Program-made: the position numbers and the translations under genes
Part shown: one piece after another, positions 45,931-57,539 of the stretch
Layout of the letters: every line of letters starts with the position of its first letter
Position numbering within the stretch: the stretch's first letter is position 1
From: Periplaneta americana
Taxonomy: Eukaryota; Arthropoda; Insecta; Blattodea; Blattidae
Reading direction: 5' to 3'
Length of the DNA stretch: 64,000 nucleotides
Assembly (NCBI RefSeq): GCF_040183065.1
Contig: NC_091127.1
Coordinates: forward strand, 109,495,834-109,559,833
Notes under the pieces: model-generated
Seen by the model: only the letters and a program-made list of their open reading frames with translations
What the model was told of the DNA's origin: nothing
The model's database searches: none

Positions 45931-48482
45931 CCATATTTACCCGCATAATGGACGCATCGCAATTTTTCGCGTTAAAATAAAAAAAAATATATATTCCCAC
46001 ATAGAAGAATGTGAATCAGTGACAAATGATAGCAGTGATGCTCAACCTGACAGTGAATGAGGTAAGGCTAGTGTTAATAATAACAATAAAGTGTCTTGTC
46101 TTATTGTCACTGTATTCATTGTTACAAGTTATCATCTGTTTATACAACTGCTGCTAACTATCGATCGTCTCAAGTGCGACGTAATTGATATATAAATTAG
46201 TCACGGCCCATGTATCATTACATATTCTATTGATTATTTCAGCATTCGAATTGGTGCACCTTTAATACGTGTTTTTTTTTCCCCCTCGCATAAAGAACGC
46301 ACCCTCGTTTTTTTTGTTATATTATTATTACAAACAGGTTTACAATGTGTTATCACATCTTCCTGTGATCAATGTCCTACATTCTTATTTTTTTCTTCAA
46401 TTCTATCTTCCCAATCCCGTTCTTGCAATCCTTTCTCTGCCAACACTTTATTTATGTCTTGCAACCAGGTGTTTTGCGGATTCCCTCTGGAATCCAACCT
46501 AAAACTTTTCTTGGTAGCCTTCCATCATCCATTTGCTTTACATCTCCATATCATCCTAACTATATTTTTTCGAAATCTAAAATTGGATTTTCTTTATTCA
46601 TCTGTTGCTTCATCACATCATTTCTTATTTTTTCAAGTTTAGAATGTCTAGCCAAACGTCGTAAAAAATCCATTTCTAATGCTAGCAATTTTGATCGCAA
46701 ATTTTTATTTAGCTTCCATGTTTCCACTCCATATGTTGTCAAACTTTGGACTATAGACACACAAATATATATTTTTGTTTCTTTAAAAATAATCTTGTTT
46801 CATAATATTCCATTTAACATCACTGTTGATCTTCCTTTATTTATTCTATCATCATCCTGTGTAGCATTTTTATTAATTTTTACTCCTAAATATTCAAATT
46901 CATTGCACCCTTTGATGATGCCTATTCCATCTTGCAAAACCAAATCTCTTGTATTTTCACTGCATCCCATATAAAATGTCTTTTCAAAATTTATTTTTAA
47001 TCCCCATTTGTCATACTCTTCAATCAATTTTCTAAACATATATTCTGTATCATATTCTTGTGCTATTATTACTTGGTAATCCGCAAAAAGCAATGTGTAT
47101 ATGTTTTCTTCACCAATAGGGAGACCCATTCCAGAACATTTTTTCTACCAGATTTCCAAAGACCTTTGCAAATATATTTTGAATAACATGGGAGACACAC
47201 TACACCCTTGCCATAGACCTTTTGTGACCATAATATCGTCTGAAAGGTTTTTTCCTGTTTTAACTTTTGATATCACGCCATTATACATATTTTGCATTGC
47301 AGTTATTAAGACCTTGTTGATTTTTTCATGTTCTAATACATTCCATAATTTGGCCAATGAAACACTATCAGATGTTTTTTCTAAGTCGACAAATATAAAA
47401 TGAATGTTGTCCTAAAGCTTTTGTTTTTTCTATTAATTCTTTGACCACAAATACATAATCAGCTATTGATCTTACCGTTCTAAATCCTGCTTGTATCTCC
47501 TCTTCTCTATTCTGGTATTCCTCGTCTAGAAAGTATTTCAGCATCTTCCATATAGATGACTGAATGTATTTAAACCATAATTCTTCTATAGTTCTTACAT
47601 TCGTCTCTTTTTTCTCTTTTTATAAATCACCGATACAAGTCCCTGTTTCCATTCTTGCAGCACCTGTTCACCATTTAAACATCTTTGAAATAATTTTCTT
47701 ATTAATTCAAATAATTTTTTGTTCCACATTTAATTAATTCTGCATTTATCCCATCTTTACCACAAGCTTTACCATTTTTTAACGATTCTATTGGTATTTC
47801 TAAAGTAACCAAATCTAAATTTATTTCACTCCCAATTTCCTGAGTTGTTGTGCCTGTTATCTGTAGTAAATGAGTACGATTTTCTGTTAACAATCTTTCA
47901 AAATGCTTTTTCCATTCAGATAAGGATATATTTTGTAGTCTAATTCTATTTGTTTGTATTTGATCTCAAACTTTTTAGGGTTCTCCATGCTTCTGTACTC
48001 CTTGTTCCACCAATATAACTTTGAATTTTATTACATGTTCTGTCCCAATATTTATCCCCCCCCCCCCCCCCCCCGTTACTCTCTTCCGAACTGTAGCTTG
48101 TGCTTTCTTAAATTCATTTTATCCTCTATACTTTTTGTATCCACTTGGCGTATTTATTTCTTTTGTCTTGTATATCTCTTTTAATGTTCTCATTTCAGTA
48201 GTAAATTTTCTTGTCAACCCTTCTTTTATCGCCTAACGATTCTTTGGCAGCAAGATGAATATTATTTATAATATACTGATATTGATCTATCACATTCGCA
48301 AACTCTAGCTCCAGTAATTTTTCATCTAGTCTTTTCCTGTATAAATATAAAATGCTATCATCCTTCAGTAGTTCTAAATTATACTCTGGTCTGAAGATAA
48401 AACAAATTTAATAAGTCGACCAGTTTTTTTTTGTTTGTTATAAGAATCGAAAAAAGAAAGTCTATTATGCGAGTAAATACGG
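45931..48482 (+). mobile_element. pogo/Tigger-like DNA transposon remnant, split by LINE
   Basis: Termini CCATATTTACCCGCATAATG and, inverted, CCGTATTTACTCGCATAATA form a 23-bp TIR pair with three mismatches. Each is flanked by TA (45929-45930 and 48483-48484), the Tc1/mariner/pogo target. Near the left end a short frame EECESVTNDSSDAQPDSE ends in a stop (about 46000-46058), like the acidic tail of a pogo transposase. Most coding DNA is deleted. The element is interrupted at 46322-48433. Confidence 0.75.
46322..48433 (-). mobile_element. Decayed LINE inside the pogo-like element
   Basis: Minus-strand frames at 47702-47893 (ESLKNGKACGKDGINAELIK), 47145-47357 (KGLWQGCSVSPMLFKIYL) and 46800-47129 (YTLLFADYQVIIAQ, GCNEFEYLGVKI), then 46560-46760 (TYGVETWKLNK), follow the order of a non-LTR RT and its C-terminal region. 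The catalytic YADD reads FADY. Flanks tttgttata at 46313-46321 and 48434-48442 are identical and mark the insertion. A poly-C tract lies at 48056-48074. Confidence 0.82.
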
Positions 48483-48901
48483 TATGTACTAACTTTGGTG
48501 TATGTGACATATGGATGGTTGTTGAGTTATTAACACTTGCAGGTATGGTTGATGATATTTTGACACTTGCGTCAGTGTGAAGAACTCAATTTTTGGTTTG
48601 GAGAAGTTCGTGAAGCAGAATTCATTACTTTCAAGTGAGGATGATGGCTGCTAGAATTGAATTTTGACCTGACGAAAGCTTGTTACTACCGACTGTATTA
48701 ATATTAAACAGGTGGGAAAAAAAATTATCTTGAGACTTCATTGCATTAGTCATAAATACCGTACCGGTATTTAAATTTTCTGAAGCACAGAAAGACACTC
48801 GGTTCTTAAGAAATATTATTGTCTGTGTATGGAAATGAGATGGATTAGTAGAAAATCGGATGAGAAAAGTTTGACACTGTAGAAACGAGATGATATATAG
48901 G

Positions 48902-49084
48902 AAAAAACATTAGTTGTTAAACTTTTGGATCAGAACTAAGCTCAGATATTCTGGAAGAATAAGGATGCAACCAATTTTAGACTTTATCCAGAATTATTGA
49001 TAGAGTCTAAAATTGGTTGCATCCTTATTCTTCCAGAATATCTGAGCTTAGTTCTGATCCAAAAGTTAACAACTAATGTTTTTT
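48902..49084. repeat. Near-perfect 87-bp-arm palindrome
   Basis: The left arm 48902-48988 and right arm 48999-49084 are inverted copies differing by one indel and about one substitution, with a 10-base spacer. The arms contain 'ttttggatcagaactaagct' and 'ggatgcaaccaattttagac'. No TIR-type TSD is evident. It may be a MITE, a snap-back duplication, or a locus making hairpin RNA. Its function is unknown. Confidence 0.9.
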
Positions 49085-50482
49085 ATTTGAAACACATTAA
49101 GTGGAAAAATGACAATTCAAAAACAACTTTTAATATCAATTCTAAAAGGAAAAGGAAGTTTAGAATTGTCAAAAATCTATAGACCGAGAGACTAACAGGT
49201 AACATGGTCTACGGTGAAGTAATTGGCTAATTTTGACTCACTAACCTTACATCTAATGGAAAAATAATATACATTTTGCTGCAATAATTTTGAATGTTTG
49301 AGACAATTATACCAAAGTATAAACACAAAGGTCTTTGGAAGATTATTTCACTGAATAAGATACTGCAAACAGTAAATATTGCATACAAGGCTGATAAGAT
49401 TTTAATGTTTTATAACAATGCTGTATTAACTACGAGAGTTTATATGACATCAGTGAAATTTGTGGTACTGAGATGATATTGAGGATTCTCCCTAGACTAC
49501 ATGACAATTTGGGAAAATCTCAGCAGAAACCCAACCAGGATTCAAACCTACCCCTAAGAATAGTTTGACTGTAATTTTATTGTATACAGAAAGTATGTGA
49601 CTGTGAGATAGCATAGAATACAAAAACTTAAATCAACGTACACACCAAAGTGTCCTAGTAAAACATTATATGACCAGGGAAAGAGACAATTTGAGACAAG
49701 ACTGAGAAAAGTCCAACTGAGGTTAATGTGTCAACTCACCTGATTCCCAGTAGATCAGAGATCTATAGCTGGTCAAAGAATTTCCTCCAAATGCTTTCAG
49801 GTAGGCATCCTGACAGGCAGCATAGTTCCTCATTCATTTATGGAAACAATTGCAAATCACCAGCAACAAAGCTAATATAACATTATGAAGTAAACAATAT
49901 TGGAGTGGCAGATGGAAGTCTCCAGAGGATAAAAAGGGATGTGGGAAATAGGGTAGTGCGCTCTATGGGTTGATTCACAAAATTGTAGATACAAACTGCA
50001 GGTTCAGTAGAGGATACGAAAACAAGGCAAAAAAGTCCTAATAAACTTAGGTCTGGAAAGCAGCTGTTTCCGAATTCTATGAAGTCAGGGGGCTCTGGAG
50101 TATAATAAACAACAGCTGATATGCACTGGAGGAAGAGAGCATAACATGTGCTCAATTATGACCACTGTTCATGACGACCTAAGGAACATTTCTTCGACCT
50201 TCAACTTTACCCTGAGCTCTAATTCTGGAATGAAATAGTCTATTTTGCAGAACTATTACAAAATAATATCTTACAAAACTTATCATGTCGCCCTCAGTAT
50301 ACAAATTACCGAACATAACCATTACAACTGTAGCCTACTTTCTAAATGTTACATATACTTGCCTCGGAAACATGACGGCCTCTCTTCTTGGAATTGGTAA
50401 TACCTCATAAATCCCCATCCTCTACTCAACTCATAGCTGTGTGGCAGACATACAATAGATCCCAGCATTGCCAAATCTAGTA
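49085..50482. other. No gene recognised
   Basis: AT-rich DNA. 'aacccaaccaggattcaaac' near 49528-49548 resembles a reversed SINE B box, but the surrounding unit is not recognisable. No exon seen. Confidence 0.4.
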
Positions 50483-50677
50483 CCGTAAAGTGGGGTGACT
50501 TTGAACAGTAATTTAGCGCCTTTCTAAATTAAATGCTGTACCCAATTGCGAAAAAACTGAACTAATTTATTGACAAATTAAACAGTTTTTTCGCAATTGG
50601 GTACAGCATTTAATTTAGAAAGGCGCTAAGTTACTGTTCAAAGTCACCTCAGCATTCAAAGTCACCCCACTTTATGG
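50483..50677. mobile_element. 195-bp TA-flanked MITE
   Basis: Begins CCGTAAAGTGGGGTGACTTT after TA (50481-50482) and ends with the inverted partner ...TTATGG before TA (50678-50679). About 75 bp of each arm pairs, for example tttagcgcctttctaaatta with its complement, making nearly the whole element a hairpin. The right arm has an extra 'ctcagcattcaaagtcacc' segment. It fits a Tc1/mariner/pogo-type MITE. Confidence 0.88.
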
Positions 50678-51273
50678 TAGTCATTGCCTCTACCTGTTGG
50701 GTTTCACCCATTCTCAGTGTCTTTGTCGACGTGTTGTTTTATACCACTGTGCGCTTCAATATGTCTAATTTATTCCGGAATGTTAAAATTGTCTCTAATG
50801 TTAGAAATTCTATCCATAGAGTAATCGAAAGTTGAGGCAGTTTGATAAGTATAAATCTTAATCACTTAACATCGGACGCAACTGGCAGAGTTGGTTATAT
50901 ATACATATATAGAAATTAAGAATTACGGTTCACCAGCTAAAGAGAAAATAAACAAATTGAAACAGAATTCGGTAAGATAGACGATTTTATGCATGATTTA
51001 CTTCGTCGAACAGTATGTGAACAGTATGCGAAAGAGATATCGCCAACAGCAAATAAACTTGCGAAAATATTCTGACCTGATTTGTACATTATGTTTAAGA
51101 ATGCAGAAAAAATTTCATTCGATTCTATCCAGCACTTTCGGAATTACCAGGAAAAGCATTTTTAAGGAATATAGTTTGCGAAGAAAAAAAAAAAGCTCAT
51201 GCCGTTTTCCACTTAACAGCTATTATAGCCAATGCCGCACTTTACATTAAAAATCATAACTTCAGAACTAATA

Positions 51274-51525
51274 GAGCCACTGGCGTAGCTCAGTTGGCTG
51301 AGTTGACTGCCGATCCGAAGTTGCACTCGGGCATGGGTTCAGTTCCGCTTTGGCTGATTTATCTGATTGGGGTTTTTCCGAGGTTTTCTCAACAGTAAGG
51401 CGAATGTCAGGTAATCTATAGCGAGTCCTCGGCCTCATCTCGCCAAATACCATTTTGCTATCACCAATCCCATCGACACTAAATAACGTAGTAATTGATA
51501 CAGTGTCGTTAAATAACTAAAAAAA
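51274..51525 (+). mobile_element. tRNA-derived SINE with 8-bp TSD
   Basis: The head ggcgtagctcagttggctga is an almost canonical tRNA A-box region and gggttcagttccgc is a B box. The body has 'tgattggggtttttccgagg' and the tail 'cagtgtcgttaaataactaa' followed by poly-A. Flanking aactaata at 51266-51273 and 51526-51533. The head is too degenerate and the unit too long to be a tRNA gene. Confidence 0.85.
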
Positions 51526-51533
51526 AACTAATA

Positions 51534-52704
51534 CAGGTTCTTTTACCTGAATGAACTTCACTAGTTGGTGTAGAAATTTAAATTTTATATTAGGCCTATA
51601 TTTCACATAACAGAATTTTAAGGTATAAGAAGTGTACATGTCCCCTTAATTAATTAAATCATATTTCGTATCTTATAATGTTCCTTAGGCCTACAGAAAA
51701 TTTGCATCGAATCAGCAACTAAATTGGCAGAGAAACAAATATATTCTTTTGTGCTTTAATATGATTTTCTTGTTATGAAAAAATGATGTAAAAGGAATAC
51801 ATTTATCCATGACTGGTATCTAAACTGGTCTTTATTTCACTGTCCTTAGCAACCTAAATAATGACGTTATTCACAGCAGTGCTTAAAAGTTTTCTAACTT
51901 ACAACAGTGAATTAAATGTTTTTAAATCACTCTCAACATGACAACCAACATATTAGCATTAATTAAAATAAATATATATATATGAACTTCTTCGCCAACA
52001 ACACATTACAAAGAAAAGACCTACAATTTAAAATTAAATTTACATACCAGTAATGAATAAAATATTGTATAGCACACTAGAGTAAACAGATTTTATACGT
52101 TCGTGGAAATTATCACCCAAGGCGAAGCAGATAAAATCTAATTTTACTCTCTTGTACTATAGGCCTAAATTGCTATTCAATGATCACAGTTTCAGAAATT
52201 TTACCAGCGCAACATCCTTAATTAAGTATAAAATTCTGGAACTCCAATAACATGAGAATTTAACACTTATTATAGAAGTCTGCATTTTTTTGTTTATTTA
52301 GGCAAAACATGTTAGTGAAAATATAAATATAAAGTGTTTTTAAAATAAGTTTGCTCATTTTTATACCAATTTTGTTTTAGTAATTATAAATTAACGTATA
52401 TTTACAAAGATAATATAGTCTCGCTGAAAATCGCAGTTTCACGGAACAGAGTTTGAAAATCGTTCGCAAATCACAATGTCTTCAAGAATTGGCAACTCAG
52501 CTAAGGGTTTATCCCTTGCGCGTGCCAGCAGTTAACTGGTGAAGGGGATGAGGGAAGGTCGTCATGTTTTCGTGCGAAGTATACCTATTCTTTCCCCGAG
52601 TAATGTGAAATTCATTTGGTTGTAATCAAACCTTAATTCCCTTCATAGAACTAGTACTTTTGCCTGATTGAGTGTTTGAGAAGGCCTTAACTCTGGCAGG
52701 TTAA
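51534..52704. other. No gene recognised
   Basis: AT-rich DNA with three TAGGCCTA octamers within 580 bp (51591, 51686, 52160). No exon or repeat family recognised. Confidence 0.45.
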
Positions 52705-52808
<104 letters not shown>

Positions 52809-53379
52809 GCCACTTTCTCATATGCCTTATCAAGAGTAACCAGCAAACATTTATTTAATTTTCTCTCCTCTCAACACTTTATAATATTAATTTCCCTTCC
52901 TCTGCTGTGGATAACAGGGTTATCCTTTCTAAGCAGTGGTACGTCAGATGGGGATACTTTGTGCCACTTTATGAGCTTTTCTAACTTTACCTTGCTGTCA
53001 TACAATTGTGGTTAATGACGAAACTTGCCCATCAGCATTTATCTTGAACCTTCTAGTTTAAGATCTTCAGGCTGAATTGCATGTCATGTAATGTAATTAT
53101 GCAGTCATTAATGGGTGGCCTAAAGTTACCCCTCAAAAGGCTAACTTTGTGCCACATATGATTTTTGTATGTGGAACAAAGATAGACTGTTAGAAGTTAG
53201 TACTGTGCAACATTATCTTACAGTATACAACTAAAGGGAATACAGAAACACGAAATTTAAGAAATAATCTATTTAATAAGTTATTATTTATTACACAACT
53301 TCAAATATGAATTTTTATTACAATCATAATCAGTGTTGAAAACATAATTACACAGATCATGGATTCATTTAAGATATCA

Positions 53380-53937
53380 TGTCAATATTAATTTAGTCCT
53401 CATAGTTATGCCAACCTTTTCATGCGAAAACTCAGAGAGAAGTTGGATAATATTATCAGTGTCGTAACCAGTAAGTCTGTCATTGGACCACCTCCAATGT
53501 TTCTTGCTCTTCTACATGCAACTCACAGTCACACATCCTTCTTTCATATTGATGTGATTGACTTTGGCAGGAAACAGTTCATCTTCATAACAGATGATAG
53601 CATATTGTCCAATAGAAAGTCCACCATATGTAGTTGTTCCTGACAGTTGTCGCGGTGGAGATTTTTTGTTCAATGCTGATGCTTTATCATCAAGAGATGG
53701 TGAACATCTTTCCTCGAGTCCTTCAATCAGATCCTCTGGTGTGATACTCTGATGAGGCACCCCATCAACTTCTACTGACAAATTATTTAGATATTCTTCA
53801 ATAACCTCTCTCAATACAGCAGCCCGGCTCTGTCTGTTTTGAAACGTTTCCTCTGTTCTTTTCTTCCATTCTGGTCCAGGTAGGCTTTCTTGAGACAATT
53901 TTCTAAGTTCTCTGGTGAACAATTCATGTAATTGCAT
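53380..53937 (-). pseudogene. Transposon-borne ORF, interrupted by a stop
   Basis: The open frame (141 codons from 53937) starts MQLHELFTRELRKLSQESLP, has a Lys/Glu-rich helical N-terminal half, and after about residue 105 a block GLSIGQYAIICYEDELFPAK and VNHINMKEGCVTVSCM. A TAG follows at 53509-53511, yet the same frame continues as KSKKHWRWSNDRLTGYDTDN for about 40 more codons. The stop therefore looks like a nonsense mutation in a longer protein. I recall similar C-terminal blocks in insect transposon-associated proteins, but the exact family is not established. Confidence 0.65.
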
Positions 53938-54399
53938 TTTCCAGGAACCCTTGCATAATTTCTAACCATTTTCTGACCATTTCCTGAAAAAACAAAAAAT
54001 TTGGCACAAAATTATTACAACCTGCATATTAACTGAATTATTTTTAAATACAATAATTCCCATGTATTAGGTAATAATAATGATTACAATTGCATTTTAT
54101 AATTAATTACTTAAATATATTACCTCAAATCTGACAGATGAATTATTTCTGTTATAATGACCTTAGTATTTTGCAAATGAAGCTTAACAAATTTTCTCTT
54201 CAATATAAACAACTTTCAAACACCCATTGAGGCTACAATATCTGTAAGTGATACAGTACCTAACTGCACACGTTACACAGGTTGAAGACAGCCTTCAGAT
54301 GTCTATTTTTACATCGGACCAGTAAAACTTTCCAGTGTATCTTATATCATGGATAGTATTCAGTTATATTTAGAGAAAGAAACTGACACAAAGTAACCC

Positions 54400-54582
54400 C
54401 ACAGTTTAGTATATACAGTCATGAAGGTTGAGTTTACGAAGGTACTAGGAACAATAGACTGTGCAGGTACTATTTTGTATTGTCTGTAATGAGGCAATAG
54501 TAGCGATCCTAGTGGTTAGCAACTACCTATGGCTGCATATTTACTACGTATTGAGCTTCGTGACTGTGTATACTAAACTGTG
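54400..54582. mobile_element. Palindromic MITE, copy 3
   Basis: 183 bp with the same termini and interior as copies 1 and 2. Perfect 7-bp duplication gtaaccc at 54393-54399 and 54583-54589. Removing the insert restores the subterminal sequence of the host transposon at 52943-54616, so it is younger than that element. Confidence 0.93.
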
Positions 54583-54616
54583 GTAACCCCTTGAACACAA
54601 AGTATCCCCATCTGAC

Positions 54617-55149
54617 TGTTTTCACCATAACTGCTGCACTGTTATTGCTGCTCCATCTTCAACTTTCAACTCTACTCCAGGAATGCATTGCCAGTAGTTG
54701 TCAAGGCATTAAGAGACACAGCAGGGATATTCAAACATGTATGATTGGGACAGTTGCTATTTTCCTGTGAATTGAGCGTCACTGATGTCCCAGTGATCCA
54801 ATGAGAATTGAAATACACTGTATGACAACTTCCATTACAACTCTGACTCAGAAATGAAGTTTGTGCGATGCTGTCGTTATTTCACCAACAAATTACTGCA
54901 GTCCTGCATTGTAGAGAAGCTTTTCATTTTTTCTTCTCATTCCAATATTCATACCACTTTGTTACAAGATTATTCTTCGCATGTGTGTCACAAACGTGTT
55001 TAACTTCGATGAATGTTTTCCATGTATACCATTATTGTTTCCTTTAGTTTATATTGATGTAGCCTACATAATTTGTTATACCTTATATAATAATAAGATA
55101 ATTGTATAATTATGTAAGTGTTCTTCAGCCAAGAAGCTGAAAAAGCAAA
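54617..55149. other. No gene recognised
   Basis: Ordinary AT-rich DNA without recognisable repeats or exons. Confidence 0.45.
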
Positions 55150-55151
55150 TT

Positions 55152-55216
<65 letters not shown>

Positions 55217-55217
55217 G
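55150..55217. repeat. (ATC)n microsatellite
   Basis: About 22 triplets. A poly-Met frame on the minus strand here is an artefact of the repeat. Confidence 0.97.
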
Positions 55218-55309
55218 CAAATTGCCCTAATTGTTAGGAAATAATATATAGTTTTATTTGAGATCAATTCTGCGCTTTTCTTTTTGAAAACTTCAATCAT
55301 GGAGCCTTA

Positions 55310-55815
55310 AGGCCGGCTCCCACTTAGCGGAATCGAATTGAAACGAAATGTCTGCTGGCACTCACATCTAATGGAATTGAACCGAACCGAAGCATGTACA
55401 GATTAAAATGGATCGCATAATGGCTTTAGCACAGTTAATGTGAAGAGGCAGAAAGAGAAGAAATTAATATTTAAAACAAGAAATGGAAATACTGGATACA
55501 TGAAGAGGTGAAGCAAAATTTCATTCTTTAGTGCTGCTTTGGATTTTAACTTTTATATAATGTTTCCATTACTGGTAATTTACTTATTTTGCTTCAAGCA
55601 TTATCACGAGAATAATTATTACGGTAGTACTTCTGTGTTTTGTCATACAATATCCGATAATTTTGAACAAGATTTATTAGTTTTTCTTTGTTCATATTAC
55701 TTAATTGTAATTTTCTGTATAGTGATCTCACTGTATTCCATACTTTTTTCAGCAAGTCGTCAAAGAGAACTGCATTGTTAAATGAGAAAGGATTTAAACT
55801 GCTGCATGCAAACAA
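55310..55815 (-). pseudogene. Possible PIF/Harbinger remnant with MADF-like piece
   Basis: A minus-strand frame contains MNKEKLINLVQNYRILYDKT and YYRNNYSRDNA, which resembles the start of a MADF DNA-binding domain (often 'LI..V..yP.LYD....Y.n...r..aW'). A stop sits where the conserved Trp of MADF would be. The sequence 'ggctcccacttagcggaatc' at about 55314-55333 could be the terminus of the parent element. No partner terminus was found, so the assignment is tentative. Confidence 0.35.
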
Positions 55816-56039
55816 TACTCGCTGGAACTTTCACTCCAGGGCAGTACCGGTAACAATAATAACAACACATTTCTCAGTACCTATTATATAGTGTGTTTAA
55901 TAACATCATTGATGATGCAAATTCTCAGTGGGACCCAAAGTCCTTCAACTGTGCAGTGGGATTGAAAAGACGGATGGATGACCCTGTTACCGAGCGTGTT
56001 TTGTTTATGTTGATCTTCTCTTTAGTGTTCTCTAATCAA

Positions 56040-56755
56040 AAGCAACAGCCAGTATAACTGCTTGCCACAATGAAATATGACTTGTGTTGCGAAACATTCA
56101 GCAGTTAAGAAGGGAAACATTTGTTGATGAATGTATTAAATGCATCTTAGATCTCTTCAAAATATGTGACTGGTTCTCAGTCAATAAATTAATATTAAAT
56201 TGTAACAAAACTAACATAATTCAATTTAATTCCTGTCCAAATTCAACCTCGCAAATTTCAAGCGCAATAATTAACAATATGTCCCTATTAGAAACAACAG
56301 CAACCAAATTTCTTGACAAAAATCGATAATGTGTTAAATTGGAAAAATCATATTAAAGAAATTACCCCCAAACTAAATTCAGCATGTTTTGCTATTAGAT
56401 CTATGCAAAAGATAGTAAATATCAATACCTTAAAAACAATATACTTTGCATACTACCACTCGGTAATGAGTTTTGGAATAATATTCTGGGGAAATTACAC
56501 AGATAGTAAGAGTATATTCCTACTACAAAAAAGAGTAATTAGAATAATAATAGGTGCCAAATATAGGAAATCGTGTAGGACTATTTCATTGTAAACATCT
56601 GCTGTAGCCTATATATTTCAACTAGACTGTGACTATAAATTAAGACTTTATAATAGTATTAAGTTTTTTGACTTGTTTCATATTCTAGCTGTGAAACAAT
56701 GTATGAATATCATGGAATGTTAATAAATGCAATACAATACAATACAATGAAAATT
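56040..56755 (+). pseudogene. LINE C-terminal RT region, decayed
   Basis: Frame 56084-56329 has LFKICDWFSVNKLILNCNKT, the 'W...N.L.lN..KT' segment after the YADD box. A frameshift leads to 56313-56594 with VLNWKNHIKEITPKLNSACF and MSFGIIFWGNYTDSKSIFLL, typical of CR1/jockey-like elements. An (ATACA)n-like tail (aatacaatacaatacaatg) ends it near 56752. Confidence 0.8.
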
Positions 56756-57196
56756 TAACATTCAATGACAGCCAGAAGACACGTCTGGCAATACTAACTT
56801 ACGAGGTACTAGATTCACATATTACTCAGATGGAAAAAAGATTTCAAGATTTTTCCAAAATTCAATTTGTTGGAATTATTGAATGAAAAATTTTTCTCGG
56901 AGGGCCAAAAAGAATTCCCTAAGATAAAACTGCTTCAGTTATTAAACAATAACTTTTTTTTTTAAACGAGGAGCATGTTGAAAATGAACTGTGTAATAGG
57001 TTATCTATGCTGATGAGAAAAAATATCTATCTCCACGGAACCTCTTAAAATATATTGTTAACAGTGATTTAAATTCCATCTTACTCTGCTACTATAATCT
57101 GCTAATGGCTTCATTGCCAAATGCAAGGCACTAGACAACAACAACAGTGATTTAGATTCTGTATATGACTAAGCAACAAATTTAATGCGTTTGGTT
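56756..57196 (+). pseudogene. Possible hAT-related fragment
   Basis: Broken frames such as RFQDFSKIQFVELLNEKFFS-like text (56835-56900) resemble the region before the dimerisation domain of zinc-finger hAT relatives, and the following sequence leads into clear hAT C-terminal remnants. No intact domain. Confidence 0.35.
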
Positions 57197-57330
57197 TTGA
57201 CCTTACCCTACAACTACAGCAAGCAGTTAACGGAGCATGAGCACTCTTAAAAGAATAAAGAACTATTTGAGAAATTCAATGTCCAACACCCGACTGTCGT
57301 GTTTAAGCACACTAGCAATAGCTTTGTGGG
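57197..57330 (+). pseudogene. hAT dimerisation-domain remnant 1
   Basis: The text around 57235-57310 reads STLKRIKNYLRNSMSNTRLS then CLSTLAIA, which matches the hAT C-terminal 'FS.LK.IKtylRssm...RLs.Lall.i' signature. The preceding 'ER' of the family motif is mutated. A second copy of the same motif lies 350 bp downstream. Confidence 0.65.
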
Positions 57331-57539
57331 ATATAAACTAAATTTTCCAGTGATGAAATTAAATAACCGTCTATCCACACATTTATTTTTCAACAAAGAA
57401 CGATTAAAAAATAAATTAAAGAATATATTTTATGTATTATGACGAAGAAAAGCACTTACAGTACTGGTACCCCATGCAGATCTCCTTGAAATTTATAATT
57501 AGCAATGATCTTCAAACCATCTACAAAGAGGTAACACGA

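Larger units (their letters stand above)
52943..54616 (-). mobile_element. DNA transposon with 21-bp TIRs and a decayed ORF
   Basis: GTCAGATGGGGATACTTTGT at 52943-52962 recurs inverted at 54597-54616. One more base pair matches inward. Subterminal sequences on both sides contain 'actttgtgccac'-like words. One minus-strand ORF remnant (53380-53937) is inside, and MITE copy 3 (54400-54582) has inserted near the right end. The superfamily is not certain. A TSD is not clear, and the outer ends may extend a few bases. Confidence 0.75.

Noticed and set aside
51279..51350. A genuine tRNA gene
   Set aside because: The A and B boxes are good, but the unit continues into a SINE body and poly-A tail and is flanked by a target-site duplication. 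The same reasoning applies to the other tRNA-like heads.
55076..55300. Poly-Met ORF
   Set aside because: Produced by the (ATC)n microsatellite. Not a protein.
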